Notes: a model not told the origin generated them from the sequence alone. DNA of 46,511 nucleotides from CALROG01 sp943369755 (GCA_943369755.1 CALROG020000032.1:1-46511); one strand, 5' to 3'; counted from the first letter of the stretch, positions 32,264 through 44,735 are shown. Numbers and translations are program-made.

Positions 32264-32630
32264 ATGGTTTACCCTCAATGTCGTCTATAGCATCTAGATG
32301 GGGAACCGAGTCGGTCTTTCCCAAGTCTATGCCAGGATGTTACTTGGGTGGCGTCCTTTGGACGGCTTGGAATACGTAGCGCGTATAGGAGGCGAAGTCT
32401 GTCAAATGGCTGGTGATGACCACAGCGGCCCCTTGGGTCCATGCCTTTGAACGATTCAATTCAACCCAACTCCGACGCTTTCGCGGTCTGTTATCGGTCC
32501 ATGGCTTCGCGACTTTTGCACCCTAAAAGCAGTCATTCGCAGAGTCCGCAATTGGCCCTAAAGTAACTTCGACAGTCCAGAAATCCAAGTCGCCTGAACT
32601 CGTGCCGGCTCTGCGTGCGCACGAACACTC
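32264..32630. other. Gene-free boundary after the foreign block, with possible gene remnant
   Basis: The 367 bases hold the operon's promoter region; a TATAGA at 32284-32289 (minus strand) may be a -10 element, without a clear -35. On the minus strand, 32340-32520 is open and ends in TAA after SYTRYVFQAVQRTPPK. It has no ATG and may be the tail of a lost gene. No tRNA, terminator or direct repeat is evident. Confidence 0.4.
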
Positions 32631-33287
32631 CTACTCCGCCGCCTCCAACCCATTAGCAAAATGCTCCCGCATCCGCTCCTGCGTGCGCTGCGCATCCCGC
32701 GCCAGCAGCGCGGCCATGATGGCCTGGTGTTCGGCTAATGACTCTGCAATGCGCCCGGTCTTGAGCAGGGAGTTGTGGCGGTTCAGCTTCATCACCTTGC
32801 GCAGGTCGGCCACCATCTGGTCGCGCCAGCGGTTGTTGGCAATGGCCAGCAGGCGCATGTGAAACTGTTCGTTCAGGGCAAAGAACTGGTCTGTGTTGGC
32901 TTTGCCGGCTTTGCCCGGTTTTGCGGCGGCTTCCAGCTCTTTGTGCAGCTTTTGCAGCTCTTCCAGTTCTGCGTCAGTCGCTTTGGTGGCCACCACGCCC
33001 GCCGCGTCGCTCTCCAGCAGGCTGAGCAGGTGGTACACGTCGTTCAGGTCTGTCTTGGACACCTCGGTCACATAGGCGCCGCGGCGCACCTTCATGGTTA
33101 CCAAGCCTTCGGCGGCCAGCACTTTCAGCGCCTCACGCAGCGGGGTGCGGCTGATGCCGTATTCCTCGGCCAGTTTCAGCTCGTCTATCCAGCTGCCGGG
33201 CTCCAGCTCGCGGCTAAAGATGCGCTGGCGCAGCAGCTCGGCTACTTCTTCGTAAAGGGCGCGGGGGGTAAGGGTCACGGCGGCCAT
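32631..33287 (-). CDS. GntR-family regulator, FCD subfamily (propionyl-CoA pathway)
   Basis: The 218-residue protein has a GntR winged helix (KLAEEYGISRTPLREALKVL, AAEGLVTMKVRRGAYV) and a helical FCD domain (ALNEQFHMRLLAIANN, SLAEHQAIMAALLARD). It is divergent from methylmalonyl-CoA mutase, with an AT-rich intergenic region containing an inverted repeat, and most likely controls the downstream propionyl-CoA operon in response to an acid or acyl-CoA. Direct evidence for the ligand is lacking. Confidence 0.88.
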   Translation of the reverse strand: MAAVTLTPRALYEEVAELLRQRIFSRELEPGSWIDELKLAEEYGISRTPLREALKVLAAEGLVTMKVRRGAYVTEVSKTDLNDVYHLLSLLESDAAGVVATKATDAELEELQKLHKELEAAAKPGKAGKANTDQFFALNEQFHMRLLAIANNRWRDQMVADLRKVMKLNRHNSLLKTGRIAESLAEHQAIMAALLARDAQRTQERMREHFANGLEAAE

Positions 33288-33312
33288 TGGGGGGAGTCAG
33301 TTAGCAGTCATT

Positions 33313-33326
33313 TTATGCAGACATAA
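33313..33326. promoter_or_regulatory. Inverted repeat TTATG-CAGA-CATAA, GntR operator candidate
   Basis: Located between the divergent regulator and mutase genes in a short AT-rich stretch that also has ATAATAT and AATTATAAAT promoter-like blocks. The symmetry suits an FCD-type GntR dimer. Assignment is inferred. Confidence 0.45.
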
Positions 33327-33388
33327 TATTTTGCATCAATAATTATAAATGATATAGACTTCGGGGAAACCCTTCAAAAGATGGCGTC

Positions 33389-35547
<2,159 letters not shown>

Positions 35548-35551
<4 letters not shown>

Positions 35552-36600
35552 ATTTCGCTGCGGGCGTTCTTGGCTCCGATGGCCCGGCCCAGCGCCGCGC
35601 CATCGCCAAGGCCATCACCCTGCTGGAGTCCACACGGGCCGACCACCGTTCCCAGGGCGATGAACTGCTCACCGCGCTGCTGCCGCACACTGGCAAGAGC
35701 TTTCGCCTCGGCATAAGTGGTGTGCCGGGCGTGGGTAAAAGCACATTCATTGAGGTGCTGGGCCTGTACTTGATTGCGCAGGGCCACCGCGTGGCGGTGT
35801 TGACCATTGACCCGTCCAGCACCGTTTCCGGTGGCTCCATCCTGGGGGACAAGACGCGGATGGAAAAGCTCTCGGTACACGAGCGCGCCTACATCCGGCC
35901 CAGCCCGTCCAGCGGCACGCTGGGGGGTGTGGCCGAGAAAACGCGCGAGGCCATGCTGGTGTGCGAGGCGGCAGGTTACGACGTGGTGATTGTCGAGACG
36001 GTGGGCGTGGGCCAGAGCGAGACGGCCGTGGCGGGCATGACCGACATGTTTGTGTTGATGCAGTTGCCCAATGCCGGTGACGACCTGCAGGCCATCAAGA
36101 AGGGCGTGATGGAGCTGGCCGACCTGGTGGTGATCAACAAGGCCGACATTGACGCCGACGCCGCCACCCGGGCACAGGCGCAGATCACCAGCGCGCTGCG
36201 GTTGCTGGGGCAGCATGGGCATCCGCAACGTAGCCCCGTTCGCCCTGAGCTTGTCGAAGGGCTTGAGGGGGCTTCGACAAGCTCAGCCCGAACGGAGTCA
36301 TGGCACCCGCAAGTCATTCAACTGAGCGCGCTGCACGGCACCGGGGTGGACGCCTTCTGGGCCACCGTTACCCAGTTCAAACACCTGCAAACCATCAACG
36401 GCCGGCTGCCACAACGCCGCCAGCAGCAGGCGCTGGCCTGGATGTGGGAGCGCATTGACGCCGGGCTGAAGCAGGCGTTTCGCCAGCACCCGAAGGTGCG
36501 CGAGCTGCTGCCCCAGCTCACCGCCGACGTGGCCGCAGGGCGGGTTCCCGCCTCTACTGCAGCACGAAATCTGCTTGCAGCCCGCACCAATGTTGCGTGA
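35548..36600 (+). CDS. meaB: MeaB/ArgK GTPase, chaperone of methylmalonyl-CoA mutase
   Basis: The 350-residue G3E GTPase protects and reloads methylmalonyl-CoA mutase with its cofactor. P-loop GVPGVGKST is at about residues 57-65, followed by DPSSTVSGGSILGDKTRM, VIVETVGVGQSE and VVINKADIDAD. Two repeats disturb the gene: a palindrome at 36236-36295 adds about 20 residues (VRPELVEG and STSSARTE) between the G4 motif and the C-terminus, and copy 6 of the 65-bp repeat (36567-36620) supplies the last residues and the TGA stop. Both are in frame, so the protein is probably functional. It overlaps the mutase gene by 4 bases. Confidence 0.92.
36236..36295. repeat. 60-bp palindromic repeat inside meaB (VRPELVEG type)
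   Basis: Left arm 36236-36259 and right arm 36272-36295 are inverted copies matching at 22 of 24 positions, around the sequence GAGCTTGTCGAAG, with a 12-base loop. This element family is common between genes in many proteobacteria. Here it is read in frame, giving VRPELVEG on one arm and STSSARTE on the other. Confidence 0.88.
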
Positions 36601-36620
36601 CCCACTATCAAATATGTAGC
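36567..36620 (+). repeat. Copy 6 of the ~65-bp dispersed repeat (end of meaB)
   Basis: It contains TGCAGCCCGCAC, GACCCACTATCAAATA and terminal GTAGC, slightly diverged. The meaB TGA stop (36598-36600) falls inside it. Confidence 0.65.
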
Positions 36621-36640
36621 AAAAGGACCAAGAGACCACC

Positions 36641-38173
<1,533 letters not shown>

Positions 38174-38406
38174 CAGTGCAGGTGACGCCATGAGTTCTTC
38201 TCACGCTGGATCTGGCTGCCTGAGCGTTTTGCTCCGTGTCCCCCGCGCTTCGCGCTCCTCCTTTACCTGCGCAAAACGCTCAGGCAGCCCGATCCCGGGT
38301 GTCTGGTGTTCGTCGGCCCTCGCGTTCACTTCCTTCGCAGCAAGCCGCGCCGCTTGCGAGCCCAGAAAAAGCTATTCACTGATACGTTCCCGAATCGGAG
38401 ACTGAC
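38174..38406. other. pccB-pccA intergenic gap with long hairpin
   Basis: This 233-base gap is unusual in an otherwise tightly packed operon. It contains a perfect 19-bp inverted repeat and a few short open frames with no coding signs. GGAG near 38396-38399 is the pccA ribosome site. Confidence 0.6.
38214..38289. repeat. Perfect 19-bp inverted repeat with 38-base loop
   Basis: GGCTGCCTGAGCGTTTTGC (38214-38232) is exactly inverted at 38271-38289. The loop has its own small hairpin GCGCTTCGCGC. There is no T-run, so it is not a classical terminator; it may be a mobile repeat or an RNA-stabilising hairpin between operon genes. Confidence 0.88.
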
Positions 38407-40455
38407 ATGTTTACCAAGATCCTGATCGCCAACCGCGGCGAAATCGCCTGCCGCGTCATCCTCACGGCCCGCAAGATGGGCATCAAGACCGTGGCGGTGT
38501 ACTCAGACGCTGACAAGGAAGCCCGCCATGTGGCGCTGGCCGACGAAGCCGTGCACATCGGCCCTGCGCCCAGCCGCGAGAGCTATTTGCAGGCCGACAA
38601 GATCATTGCCGCGTGCAAGCAGACCGGCGCGCAGGCAGTGCACCCCGGCTACGGCTTTTTGAGCGAGAACGAGGCCTTTGCCCGGCGCGTGGAGGAAGAA
38701 GGCATCACCTTCATTGGCCCCAAGCACTACAGCATTGCCGCCATGGGCGACAAGATCGCGTCCAAGAAGCTGGCCAACGAGGCCAAGGTCAACACCATTC
38801 CGGGCTGGAACGACGCCATTGAGAGTGCCGAGCGCGCGGTGCAGATTGCACGCGACATTGGCTACCCGGTGATGATCAAGGCCAGCGCGGGCGGCGGTGG
38901 CAAGGGCCTGCGCGTGGCCTACAACGACAAGGAGGCGCTGGAGGGCTTCACCGCCTGCCAGAACGAGGCGCGCAACAGTTTTGGCGACGACCGCATCTTC
39001 ATCGAGAAGTTTGTGCAGGAGCCGCGCCACATCGAGATCCAGGTGCTGGGCGACTCGCACGGCAACGTGATCTACCTGAACGAGCGTGAATGCTCCATCC
39101 AGCGCCGCCACCAGAAAGTGATTGAAGAGGCGCCTTCGCCCTTTATCAGCGACGCCACCCGCAAGGCAATGGGCGAGCAGGCCGTGGCGCTGGCCAAGGC
39201 CGTCAAGTACCAGAGCGCGGGCACGGTGGAGTTTGTGGTCGGCAAGGACCAGGACTTTTACTTCCTGGAGATGAACACCCGCCTGCAGGTGGAGCACCCG
39301 GTGACCGAATGCATCACCGGGCTGGACCTTGTGGAGCTGATGATCCGCGTGGCTGCTGGCGAGCCACTGCCGCTGGCGCAGGCCGATGTGCAGCGCAACG
39401 GCTGGGCCATTGAGTGCCGCATCAATGCCGAAGACCCTTTCCGCAATTTCCTGCCCAGCACCGGGCGGCTGGTGCGCTTTCAGCCGCCCAAAGAAAGCAT
39501 GTGGGCCGGCGACACCCAGCACCTGCAGGGCGTGCGGGTCGACACCGGCGTGCAGGACGGCGGCGAAATTCCGATGTATTACGACTCGATGATCGCCAAG
39601 CTCATCGTGCACGGCACGGACCGCCATGACGCCATCGCCAAGATGCGTGAGGCGCTCAACAGCTTTGTAATCCGCGGCATCAGCAGCAACATCCCGTTCC
39701 AGGCGGCGCTGCTGGCGCACCCGAAGTTTGTGGCGGGGGACTTCAACACCGGTTTCATTGCCGAGCACTATGGCAAGGGCTTCAGCGCCGCCGACGTGCC
39801 GCACGACGACCCGGGCTTTCTGGTGGCGCTGGCAGCCTATGTGCACCGCCGCACGCTGGGGCGGGCCGCGGGGATCAGCGGCCAGTTGCCGGGCCACGGC
39901 GTCAAGGTGGGCGAGCAATTTGTGGTGCTGGGGCTGGGTAGCGCAGGCAACCACCAGTCGCACCCGGTGGAAGTGACCGACTTTGAGGCCAAATCAGGCT
40001 CCAGCTCGCTCCAGGTGGGCGTGAGCCACTATGAAATTTGTAGCAACTGGCACCTTGGCGGGCTGCGCATTCGCGGCACCGTCAACGGCAAACGCTTTAC
40101 TGCGCAGGTGGAGCGTGGCACGCCCCGCAACCCGCTGGCCATTCGCGTCATACACAACGGCAGCCAGCTGGATGCTCTGGTGCTGTCGCCACGCGCCGCC
40201 GAGCTGCACGCGCTGATGCCGTTCAAGGCCCCGCCCGACATGAGCCGCTATGTGCTGTCGCCCATGCCCGGCCTGCTGGTGGAGGTGGCGGTGCAGCCTG
40301 GGCAGAAGGTGCAGGCCGGCGAGCGCGTGGCCGTGATCGAGGCCATGAAGATGGAAAACGTGCTGTTTGCTGCTGCCGACGGTGTGGTGGGCAAGGTGCT
40401 GGCCGCCAAGGGCGAGTCGCTCACGGTGGACCAGCCGATTGTGGAGTTTGCGTAA
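38407..40455 (+). CDS. pccA: Propionyl/acetyl-CoA carboxylase alpha chain (biotin carboxylase + BCCP)
   Basis: The 682-residue protein begins KILIANRGEIACRVI (biotin carboxylase), has the ATP-grasp Gly-rich loop KASAGGGGKGLRVA, EMNTRLQVEHPVTE, a BT-type linker, and a C-terminal biotinyl domain with VIEAMKMEN, whose Lys near residue 647 carries biotin. It makes carboxybiotin for PccB. An in-frame copy of the 65-bp repeat (39991-40044) adds residues around 529-546, in the linker between biotin carboxylase and biotinyl domains, where insertion is likely tolerated. Its TAA stop overlaps the next start (TAATG). Confidence 0.94.
   Translation: MFTKILIANRGEIACRVILTARKMGIKTVAVYSDADKEARHVALADEAVHIGPAPSRESYLQADKIIAACKQTGAQAVHPGYGFLSENEAFARRVEEEGITFIGPKHYSIAAMGDKIASKKLANEAKVNTIPGWNDAIESAERAVQIARDIGYPVMIKASAGGGGKGLRVAYNDKEALEGFTACQNEARNSFGDDRIFIEKFVQEPRHIEIQVLGDSHGNVIYLNERECSIQRRHQKVIEEAPSPFISDATRKAMGEQAVALAKAVKYQSAGTVEFVVGKDQDFYFLEMNTRLQVEHPVTECITGLDLVELMIRVAAGEPLPLAQADVQRNGWAIECRINAEDPFRNFLPSTGRLVRFQPPKESMWAGDTQHLQGVRVDTGVQDGGEIPMYYDSMIAKLIVHGTDRHDAIAKMREALNSFVIRGISSNIPFQAALLAHPKFVAGDFNTGFIAEHYGKGFSAADVPHDDPGFLVALAAYVHRRTLGRAAGISGQLPGHGVKVGEQFVVLGLGSAGNHQSHPVEVTDFEAKSGSSSLQVGVSHYEICSNWHLGGLRIRGTVNGKRFTAQVERGTPRNPLAIRVIHNGSQLDALVLSPRAAELHALMPFKAPPDMSRYVLSPMPGLLVEVAVQPGQKVQAGERVAVIEAMKMENVLFAAADGVVGKVLAAKGESLTVDQPIVEFA
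39991..40044 (+). repeat. Copy 7 of the ~65-bp dispersed repeat (in frame in pccA)
   Basis: It ends GTGAGCCACTATGAAATTTGTAGC like the other copies; its left half is more diverged. It is translated in frame as part of the linker of PccA (GVSHYEICSNW). Confidence 0.6.
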
Positions 40456-40934
40456 TGAGCCGCCCCTTCAAGGTGCTGGGCGTCCAGCAAATCGCCATCG
40501 GTGGCCCCGACAAGACGCGCCTGCGCAAGCTGTGGGTGGACATGTTTGGCCTGGAAGTGACCGGCACGTTCAAAAGCGAACGTGAGAACGTGGACGAAGA
40601 CATTTGCGCCATTGGCACCGGCCCGTTCAAGGTCGAGGTGGACCTGATGCAGCCGCTGGACCCGGACAAAAAGCCCGCGGTGCACACCACGCCACTGAAC
40701 CATGTGGGCCTGTGGATCGACAAGCTGCCCGAGGCAGTGCAGTGGCTTGGCGCACAAGGCATGCGCTTCGCGCCCGGCGGCATTCGCAAGGGTGCGGCCG
40801 GTTTTGATATTTGTTTTGTGCACCCCAAAGGCAGTGACGAACTGCCGATTGGCGGCGAGGGCGTGCTCATCGAGCTGGTGCAGGCGCCGCCCGAGGTGGT
40901 CGCGGCTTTTACAGCGCTGGCGGAGCAGCCCTAG
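40455..40934 (+). CDS. VOC-family protein, probable methylmalonyl-CoA epimerase
   Basis: The 159-residue protein has two vicinal-oxygen-chelate half-motifs: LGVQQIAIGGPDKTRLRKLW and LNHVGLWIDKLPEAVQWLGA, with FCF-like DICFVHPKGS and VLIELVQ bearing the second Glu ligand. Methylmalonyl-CoA epimerases are VOC proteins of this size, and it is the last gene of an operon that otherwise lacks an epimerase to link PccAB to the mutase. A glyoxalase-like role is the alternative. It overlaps pccA by one base. Confidence 0.75.
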   Translation: MSRPFKVLGVQQIAIGGPDKTRLRKLWVDMFGLEVTGTFKSERENVDEDICAIGTGPFKVEVDLMQPLDPDKKPAVHTTPLNHVGLWIDKLPEAVQWLGAQGMRFAPGGIRKGAAGFDICFVHPKGSDELPIGGEGVLIELVQAPPEVVAAFTALAEQP

Positions 40935-41067
40935 CCACAGTTCGCCCATTTCCCTGACGCCCTGACTGCAAGCTGTCCGCTCGGGCAGGGGCCTGCGGTG
41001 TGGATCATGCGCGACGCAGCGCAGTCAATTTTTCTCGACTGAGGGGGCACCCTACTGGTAACAAGGT

Positions 41068-42507
41068 GTGACGGCGGCGAGAATGGCTGTCTGTGATGTC
41101 TATGGGTCCAATTTTGTGAGTGACACCGGTTCCGCCTCTGCAGTCCTTCGCGTGCAGGCCGCAGTGCTGTCGCGCCACGGCCCAGCCGAGGCGGGGACGG
41201 CGCTGGCTGCCGAGCTGGCGCAGTTGCTGGGCTGCCGCCGCGTCAGCGTGGGCCTGCGTGAAGGCGCGGTCGTGCGGGTGGTGGCCACCTCGCTGGGGCG
41301 CGAACTGGACGGCCGACTGGACACTGCCGCATTGCTGGTTTCGGCCATGAACGAGGCGTTGGACCAGGGCGCCACGGTTTGCCTTCCGGTCGCCGGGGAC
41401 TCGCCCCCGCTGATCGCCTACGCCCACCAGCGGCTTGCGCCGCAGGGTGCCGCCTGCACAGTGCCGCTCAAGGGCGTTGACCACCCTGACGCCGGTACAT
41501 CCGGCAGCGCACACGCGACTATGTTGGTCGGCGCGCTGACGTTTGAGCGGGATACGGCTTTTACCCCTGCCGAGCGGCAGCTGTGCGAAGACGTGGCGGG
41601 CTTTGCCGGCCCGGTGCTGGCGCTGCAGCAGCAGGCAGCTCTATCGGCCTGGCGCCGCGCCGCCCGTACCCTGCAACGTTTTGCCACTGCCCGCGACCGA
41701 CTGGGCACCCGGATCGCCGTGGGTGCCTTGGGCGCGGCACTGGTGCTGGCGTCTGTGGTGCCGCTGCCGTACCGCGTCAGCGCGCCGGTCCGCCTGGAAG
41801 GCTCGGTGCAGCGTGCCATTGCGGCGTCGGCCGATGGCTACCTGCAGCAGGCCAATGTGCGCGCCGGCGACATGGTCAAGGCCGGCCAGTTGCTGGCTGA
41901 GCTTGCGTCGCAGGATTTGCAGCTGGAGCGTCGCCGCCGCGAGAGCGAGCTGGCCCAGCACGAAAACGCCTACCGCGCCGCTCTGGCCCTCAACGATCGG
42001 GCGCAGATGGTCATCAGCCAGTCGCGCGCGGGCGAGGCGCAGGCGCTGCTGTCGCTCACCGACAGCCAGCTGGAACGCGCGCGCATCATTGCGCCGTTTG
42101 ACGGCATCGTCATCAAGGGCGACCTGTCGCAAAGCCTGGGTGCGCCGGTGCAGCGCGGTGAGGTGCTGCTGACCCTGGCACCCAACGACAGCTTTCGCCT
42201 GATTTTGGAGGTGGACGAATCCGACATCGCCGCTATCCGGCCTGGCCAGGTGGGTGAACTGGCGCTGGCTGCAGTGCCGGACCGATCGCTGCGCTTCACT
42301 GTGCGGCGCATCGTGCCGGTGGCCACGTCAGCGCAGGAGCGCAATTATTTCGAGGTGGAGGCTGCCCTGGACGAGCCCGCTGCCAACCTGCGCCCGGGCC
42401 TGTCGGGCGTGGCGCGTATCGGCGCGGGTGAGCGCAGCCTGGCCTGGATCGTCACCCACCGGGCATTGAACTGGTTGCGTCTGGCCATCTGGTCAGCCGG
42501 GTTTTAA
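41068..42507 (+). CDS. GAF-domain/HlyD-type periplasmic adaptor fusion
   Basis: The 479-residue protein has an N-terminal GAF-like domain (about residues 25-195, AELAQLLGCRRVSVGLREGA, AERQLCEDVAGFAGPVLALQ) in the cytoplasm. One TM segment (about 216-236, IAVGALGAALVLASVVPLPY) follows. The periplasmic part is HlyD/MFP-like: RAGDMVKAGQLLAELASQDL (lipoyl half), a short coiled coil, RIIAPFDGIVIKGDLSQSLG, and a beta-barrel part. A GAF domain on an adaptor is uncommon and suggests signal-gated export. GTG 41068 is the first start; ATG 41083 is about equally likely. It is 12 bases before an M50/HlyD gene and then a SecA-like gene. Confidence 0.8.
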   Translation: MTAARMAVCDVYGSNFVSDTGSASAVLRVQAAVLSRHGPAEAGTALAAELAQLLGCRRVSVGLREGAVVRVVATSLGRELDGRLDTAALLVSAMNEALDQGATVCLPVAGDSPPLIAYAHQRLAPQGAACTVPLKGVDHPDAGTSGSAHATMLVGALTFERDTAFTPAERQLCEDVAGFAGPVLALQQQAALSAWRRAARTLQRFATARDRLGTRIAVGALGAALVLASVVPLPYRVSAPVRLEGSVQRAIAASADGYLQQANVRAGDMVKAGQLLAELASQDLQLERRRRESELAQHENAYRAALALNDRAQMVISQSRAGEAQALLSLTDSQLERARIIAPFDGIVIKGDLSQSLGAPVQRGEVLLTLAPNDSFRLILEVDESDIAAIRPGQVGELALAAVPDRSLRFTVRRIVPVATSAQERNYFEVEAALDEPAANLRPGLSGVARIGAGERSLAWIVTHRALNWLRLAIWSAGF

Positions 42508-42519
42508 AGGGCGGGCCTG

Positions 42520-44673
42520 ATGAGTGAACCGCTCTTCAGTGCATCGTGGTACCGGGTAGCCGATTTGCGCCCGCGCCTGGCGCTGCAGTTGGCGGTGGTC
42601 CGCCAGCCTGTGCGTGACCAGGTTTGGCACGTGCTGTCAGAGTCGGCGTCGGGCCGCCAGTTGCGGTTGAACCCGTCGGCCTGGGAGTTCGCGGGGCGTC
42701 TGGACGGCACGCACACCGTAGAGGGCCTGTGGCAACTGCTGTTGGCGCGGATGGGCAACAGCGCACCATCACAGGATGACATCCTGCGTCTGCTGACCCA
42801 GCTGTATCGCGCGGGCATGGTGCAGTTTGACGCCGCACCGCACCTGTCGATGCTGTTTGCCCAGCGCGAGCAGGACCGCCGCAGCAGCGCGCGGGCCTGG
42901 ATAAACCCGGTGGCGCTGCGCATGCGCCTGCTGGACCCGACTCGCTTACTCGACCGCATGGCACCGCTGGGCCGTGCGCTGTTCAGCCCGGCGGCCGGCA
43001 TTGCCTGGCTGCTTGCCGTGGCACTGGCTGCATTGGCATGTATCGTCAATTTCCCTGCGCTGAAGGCCGAGGCGCAGGCCCATTCGTTGTCGCAGCGCCT
43101 GCTGTGGATGGCCTGGCTGTGCTACCCGCTCATCAAGACCGTGCATGAATTCGGCCATGCGCTGGCGGTGCGCCGCTTTGGCGGTGCGGTGCATGAGATG
43201 GGCATCACTCTGCTGTTCTTCACGCCGGCGCCGTATGTGGACGCTTCGGCGGCCAATGGCTTTGAGCGGCGTAGCGCGCGGGTGTTGGTCAGCGCGGCAG
43301 GCATCGGGGTGGAGCTGGCGTTGGCGGCGGTTGCCGCAGCCGTTTGGTTTGCAGTGCAGCCGGGCCTGGTGCGCGACCTGGCGTTCACCGTGCTGCTGAT
43401 CTGTTCGGTGTCCACTATCCTGTTCAATGGCAACCCGCTGATGCGTCTGGACGGCTATCACGTGCTTGCCGATGCGCTGAACCTGCCCAACCTGGCAGCT
43501 CGCAGCAGTGCCTGGTGGGCGTCGTCGGCAATGCGCCTTTTGCACGGGCACAATGCGCCGCCCCCGGTGCAGCTGGCCGCAGGCGAACGCAAGTGGCTGA
43601 TTGGGTACGCACCGCTGGCCTGGGGCTATCGCATTGCGCTTGTAGCGGCGTTGGTGGGCTGGCTGGGGGGGCGGTCGTGGCTGCTTGGGTGGCTTGTTGC
43701 CGCTGCTTTCACGCTGTGGCTGGGCTGGCAGGCAGGCGTCTGGCTGTTGCGCGTGGCCGGAGCCGGGCCGGCCCGGCGACGTGCGGCCGGTGCGTTGGTG
43801 CTGATGGCGGGCTTGGTGGTGGTGCTGCTGCTGGCCGTGCCCGCACCCGCCGTGGTGGTTGCGCGCGGTGTGGTCTGGCCACCCGAAGGTGCCCAGCTGC
43901 GCCCCGAGGTGGCGGGCTTTGTGCGCGGCACGTCGGCGGCGGATGGTGCGATGGTGGTCGCGGGTGACGTGCTGCTGACGCTGGACGACCCGGCGCTTGT
44001 GGCCGAACGCGAGCGCCGTGCCAGTGAGCTGGCCGGGTTGCAGGCGCGCCAATACCAGGCGCTGCTGCGCGAGCCCGCCCGCGCCGTCAGCCTGGCCGAG
44101 GACATAGCCCGCAACGAGGCCGAACTTGCCCGGGCAGACGAGCAGCTTGCGCGCCTGTCTGTGCGCGGCGGTGCCGATGGCCGGCTGGTGTTGCCGCGCC
44201 CCGGCGACCTCCCAGGCAGTTATGCGGCGCGCGGTGTCATGGTGGGTTACATATTGGGCGACACGCCTGCCCATGTGCGTGCTGTGCTGGACGAGCAGGA
44301 TGTATTGCGGGTGCGCAATCGCATTCGTGGCGTGCAGGTACGCCTCGCGGATGCATCCGGTGGCGCAGCGGGCTGGGCGCTGCCGGCCACACTTGTGCGC
44401 GAGGTGCCCGGGGGGGTGCGTGCGTTGCCCAGCGCCGCGCTGGGCGACCGCCGCGGCGGCGCTATCGCGGTCGATCCGGCCGACAAGGACGGCCTGCGCA
44501 CGCTGGCACCGGTGTTCCTGCTTGACGTGACGTTGCCCCAGCAGCCGGCCGGGCGCATCGGAGCGCGCGCCTGGGTCCGGTTTGATCTGGGCTATGAGCC
44601 GCTGGGCTGGCAATGGGCGCGCCGGTTGCGTCAGTTGCTGCTGCGCCAGTTCAACCCGGTGGGACAGGCATGA
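42520..44673 (+). CDS. PqqD-like / M50 site-2 protease / HlyD multidomain membrane protein
   Basis: The 717-residue protein has three parts. Residues about 35-110 resemble a PqqD-like peptide-recognition helix bundle (EFAGRLDGTHTVEGLWQLLL). Residues about 155-450 are polytopic membrane with the site-2 protease motif HEFGH (209-213) and NPLMRLDG (305-312, third metal ligand Asp). The C-terminus (about 455-717) is a periplasmic biotinyl/lipoyl HlyD-like adaptor (VRGTSAADGAMVVAGDVLLT). Related proteins process or export peptides. Both protease motifs are intact, so it is likely active. Its stop overlaps a short ORF and lies just before a SecA-like gene. Confidence 0.83.
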   Translation: MSEPLFSASWYRVADLRPRLALQLAVVRQPVRDQVWHVLSESASGRQLRLNPSAWEFAGRLDGTHTVEGLWQLLLARMGNSAPSQDDILRLLTQLYRAGMVQFDAAPHLSMLFAQREQDRRSSARAWINPVALRMRLLDPTRLLDRMAPLGRALFSPAAGIAWLLAVALAALACIVNFPALKAEAQAHSLSQRLLWMAWLCYPLIKTVHEFGHALAVRRFGGAVHEMGITLLFFTPAPYVDASAANGFERRSARVLVSAAGIGVELALAAVAAAVWFAVQPGLVRDLAFTVLLICSVSTILFNGNPLMRLDGYHVLADALNLPNLAARSSAWWASSAMRLLHGHNAPPPVQLAAGERKWLIGYAPLAWGYRIALVAALVGWLGGRSWLLGWLVAAAFTLWLGWQAGVWLLRVAGAGPARRRAAGALVLMAGLVVVLLLAVPAPAVVVARGVVWPPEGAQLRPEVAGFVRGTSAADGAMVVAGDVLLTLDDPALVAERERRASELAGLQARQYQALLREPARAVSLAEDIARNEAELARADEQLARLSVRGGADGRLVLPRPGDLPGSYAARGVMVGYILGDTPAHVRAVLDEQDVLRVRNRIRGVQVRLADASGGAAGWALPATLVREVPGGVRALPSAALGDRRGGAIAVDPADKDGLRTLAPVFLLDVTLPQQPAGRIGARAWVRFDLGYEPLGWQWARRLRQLLLRQFNPVGQA

Positions 44674-44735
44674 GCGCAGCCCGGCCACCCGAAGGCGCCC
44701 GCACCGTTGCACGCGGCGCGGGTGTTGCCCAATGA
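44670..44735 (+). CDS. 21-residue ORF bridging the M50/HlyD and SecA-like genes
   Basis: ATG 44670 overlaps the stop of the M50/HlyD gene (ATGA), and its own TGA (44733-44735) overlaps the ATG of the SecA-like gene at 44732 (ATGA again). The frame reads MSAARPPEGARTVARGAGVA. It may serve to pass ribosomes from one gene to the next rather than make a useful peptide. It could be chance. Confidence 0.3.
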   Translation: MSAARPPEGARTVARGAGVAQ

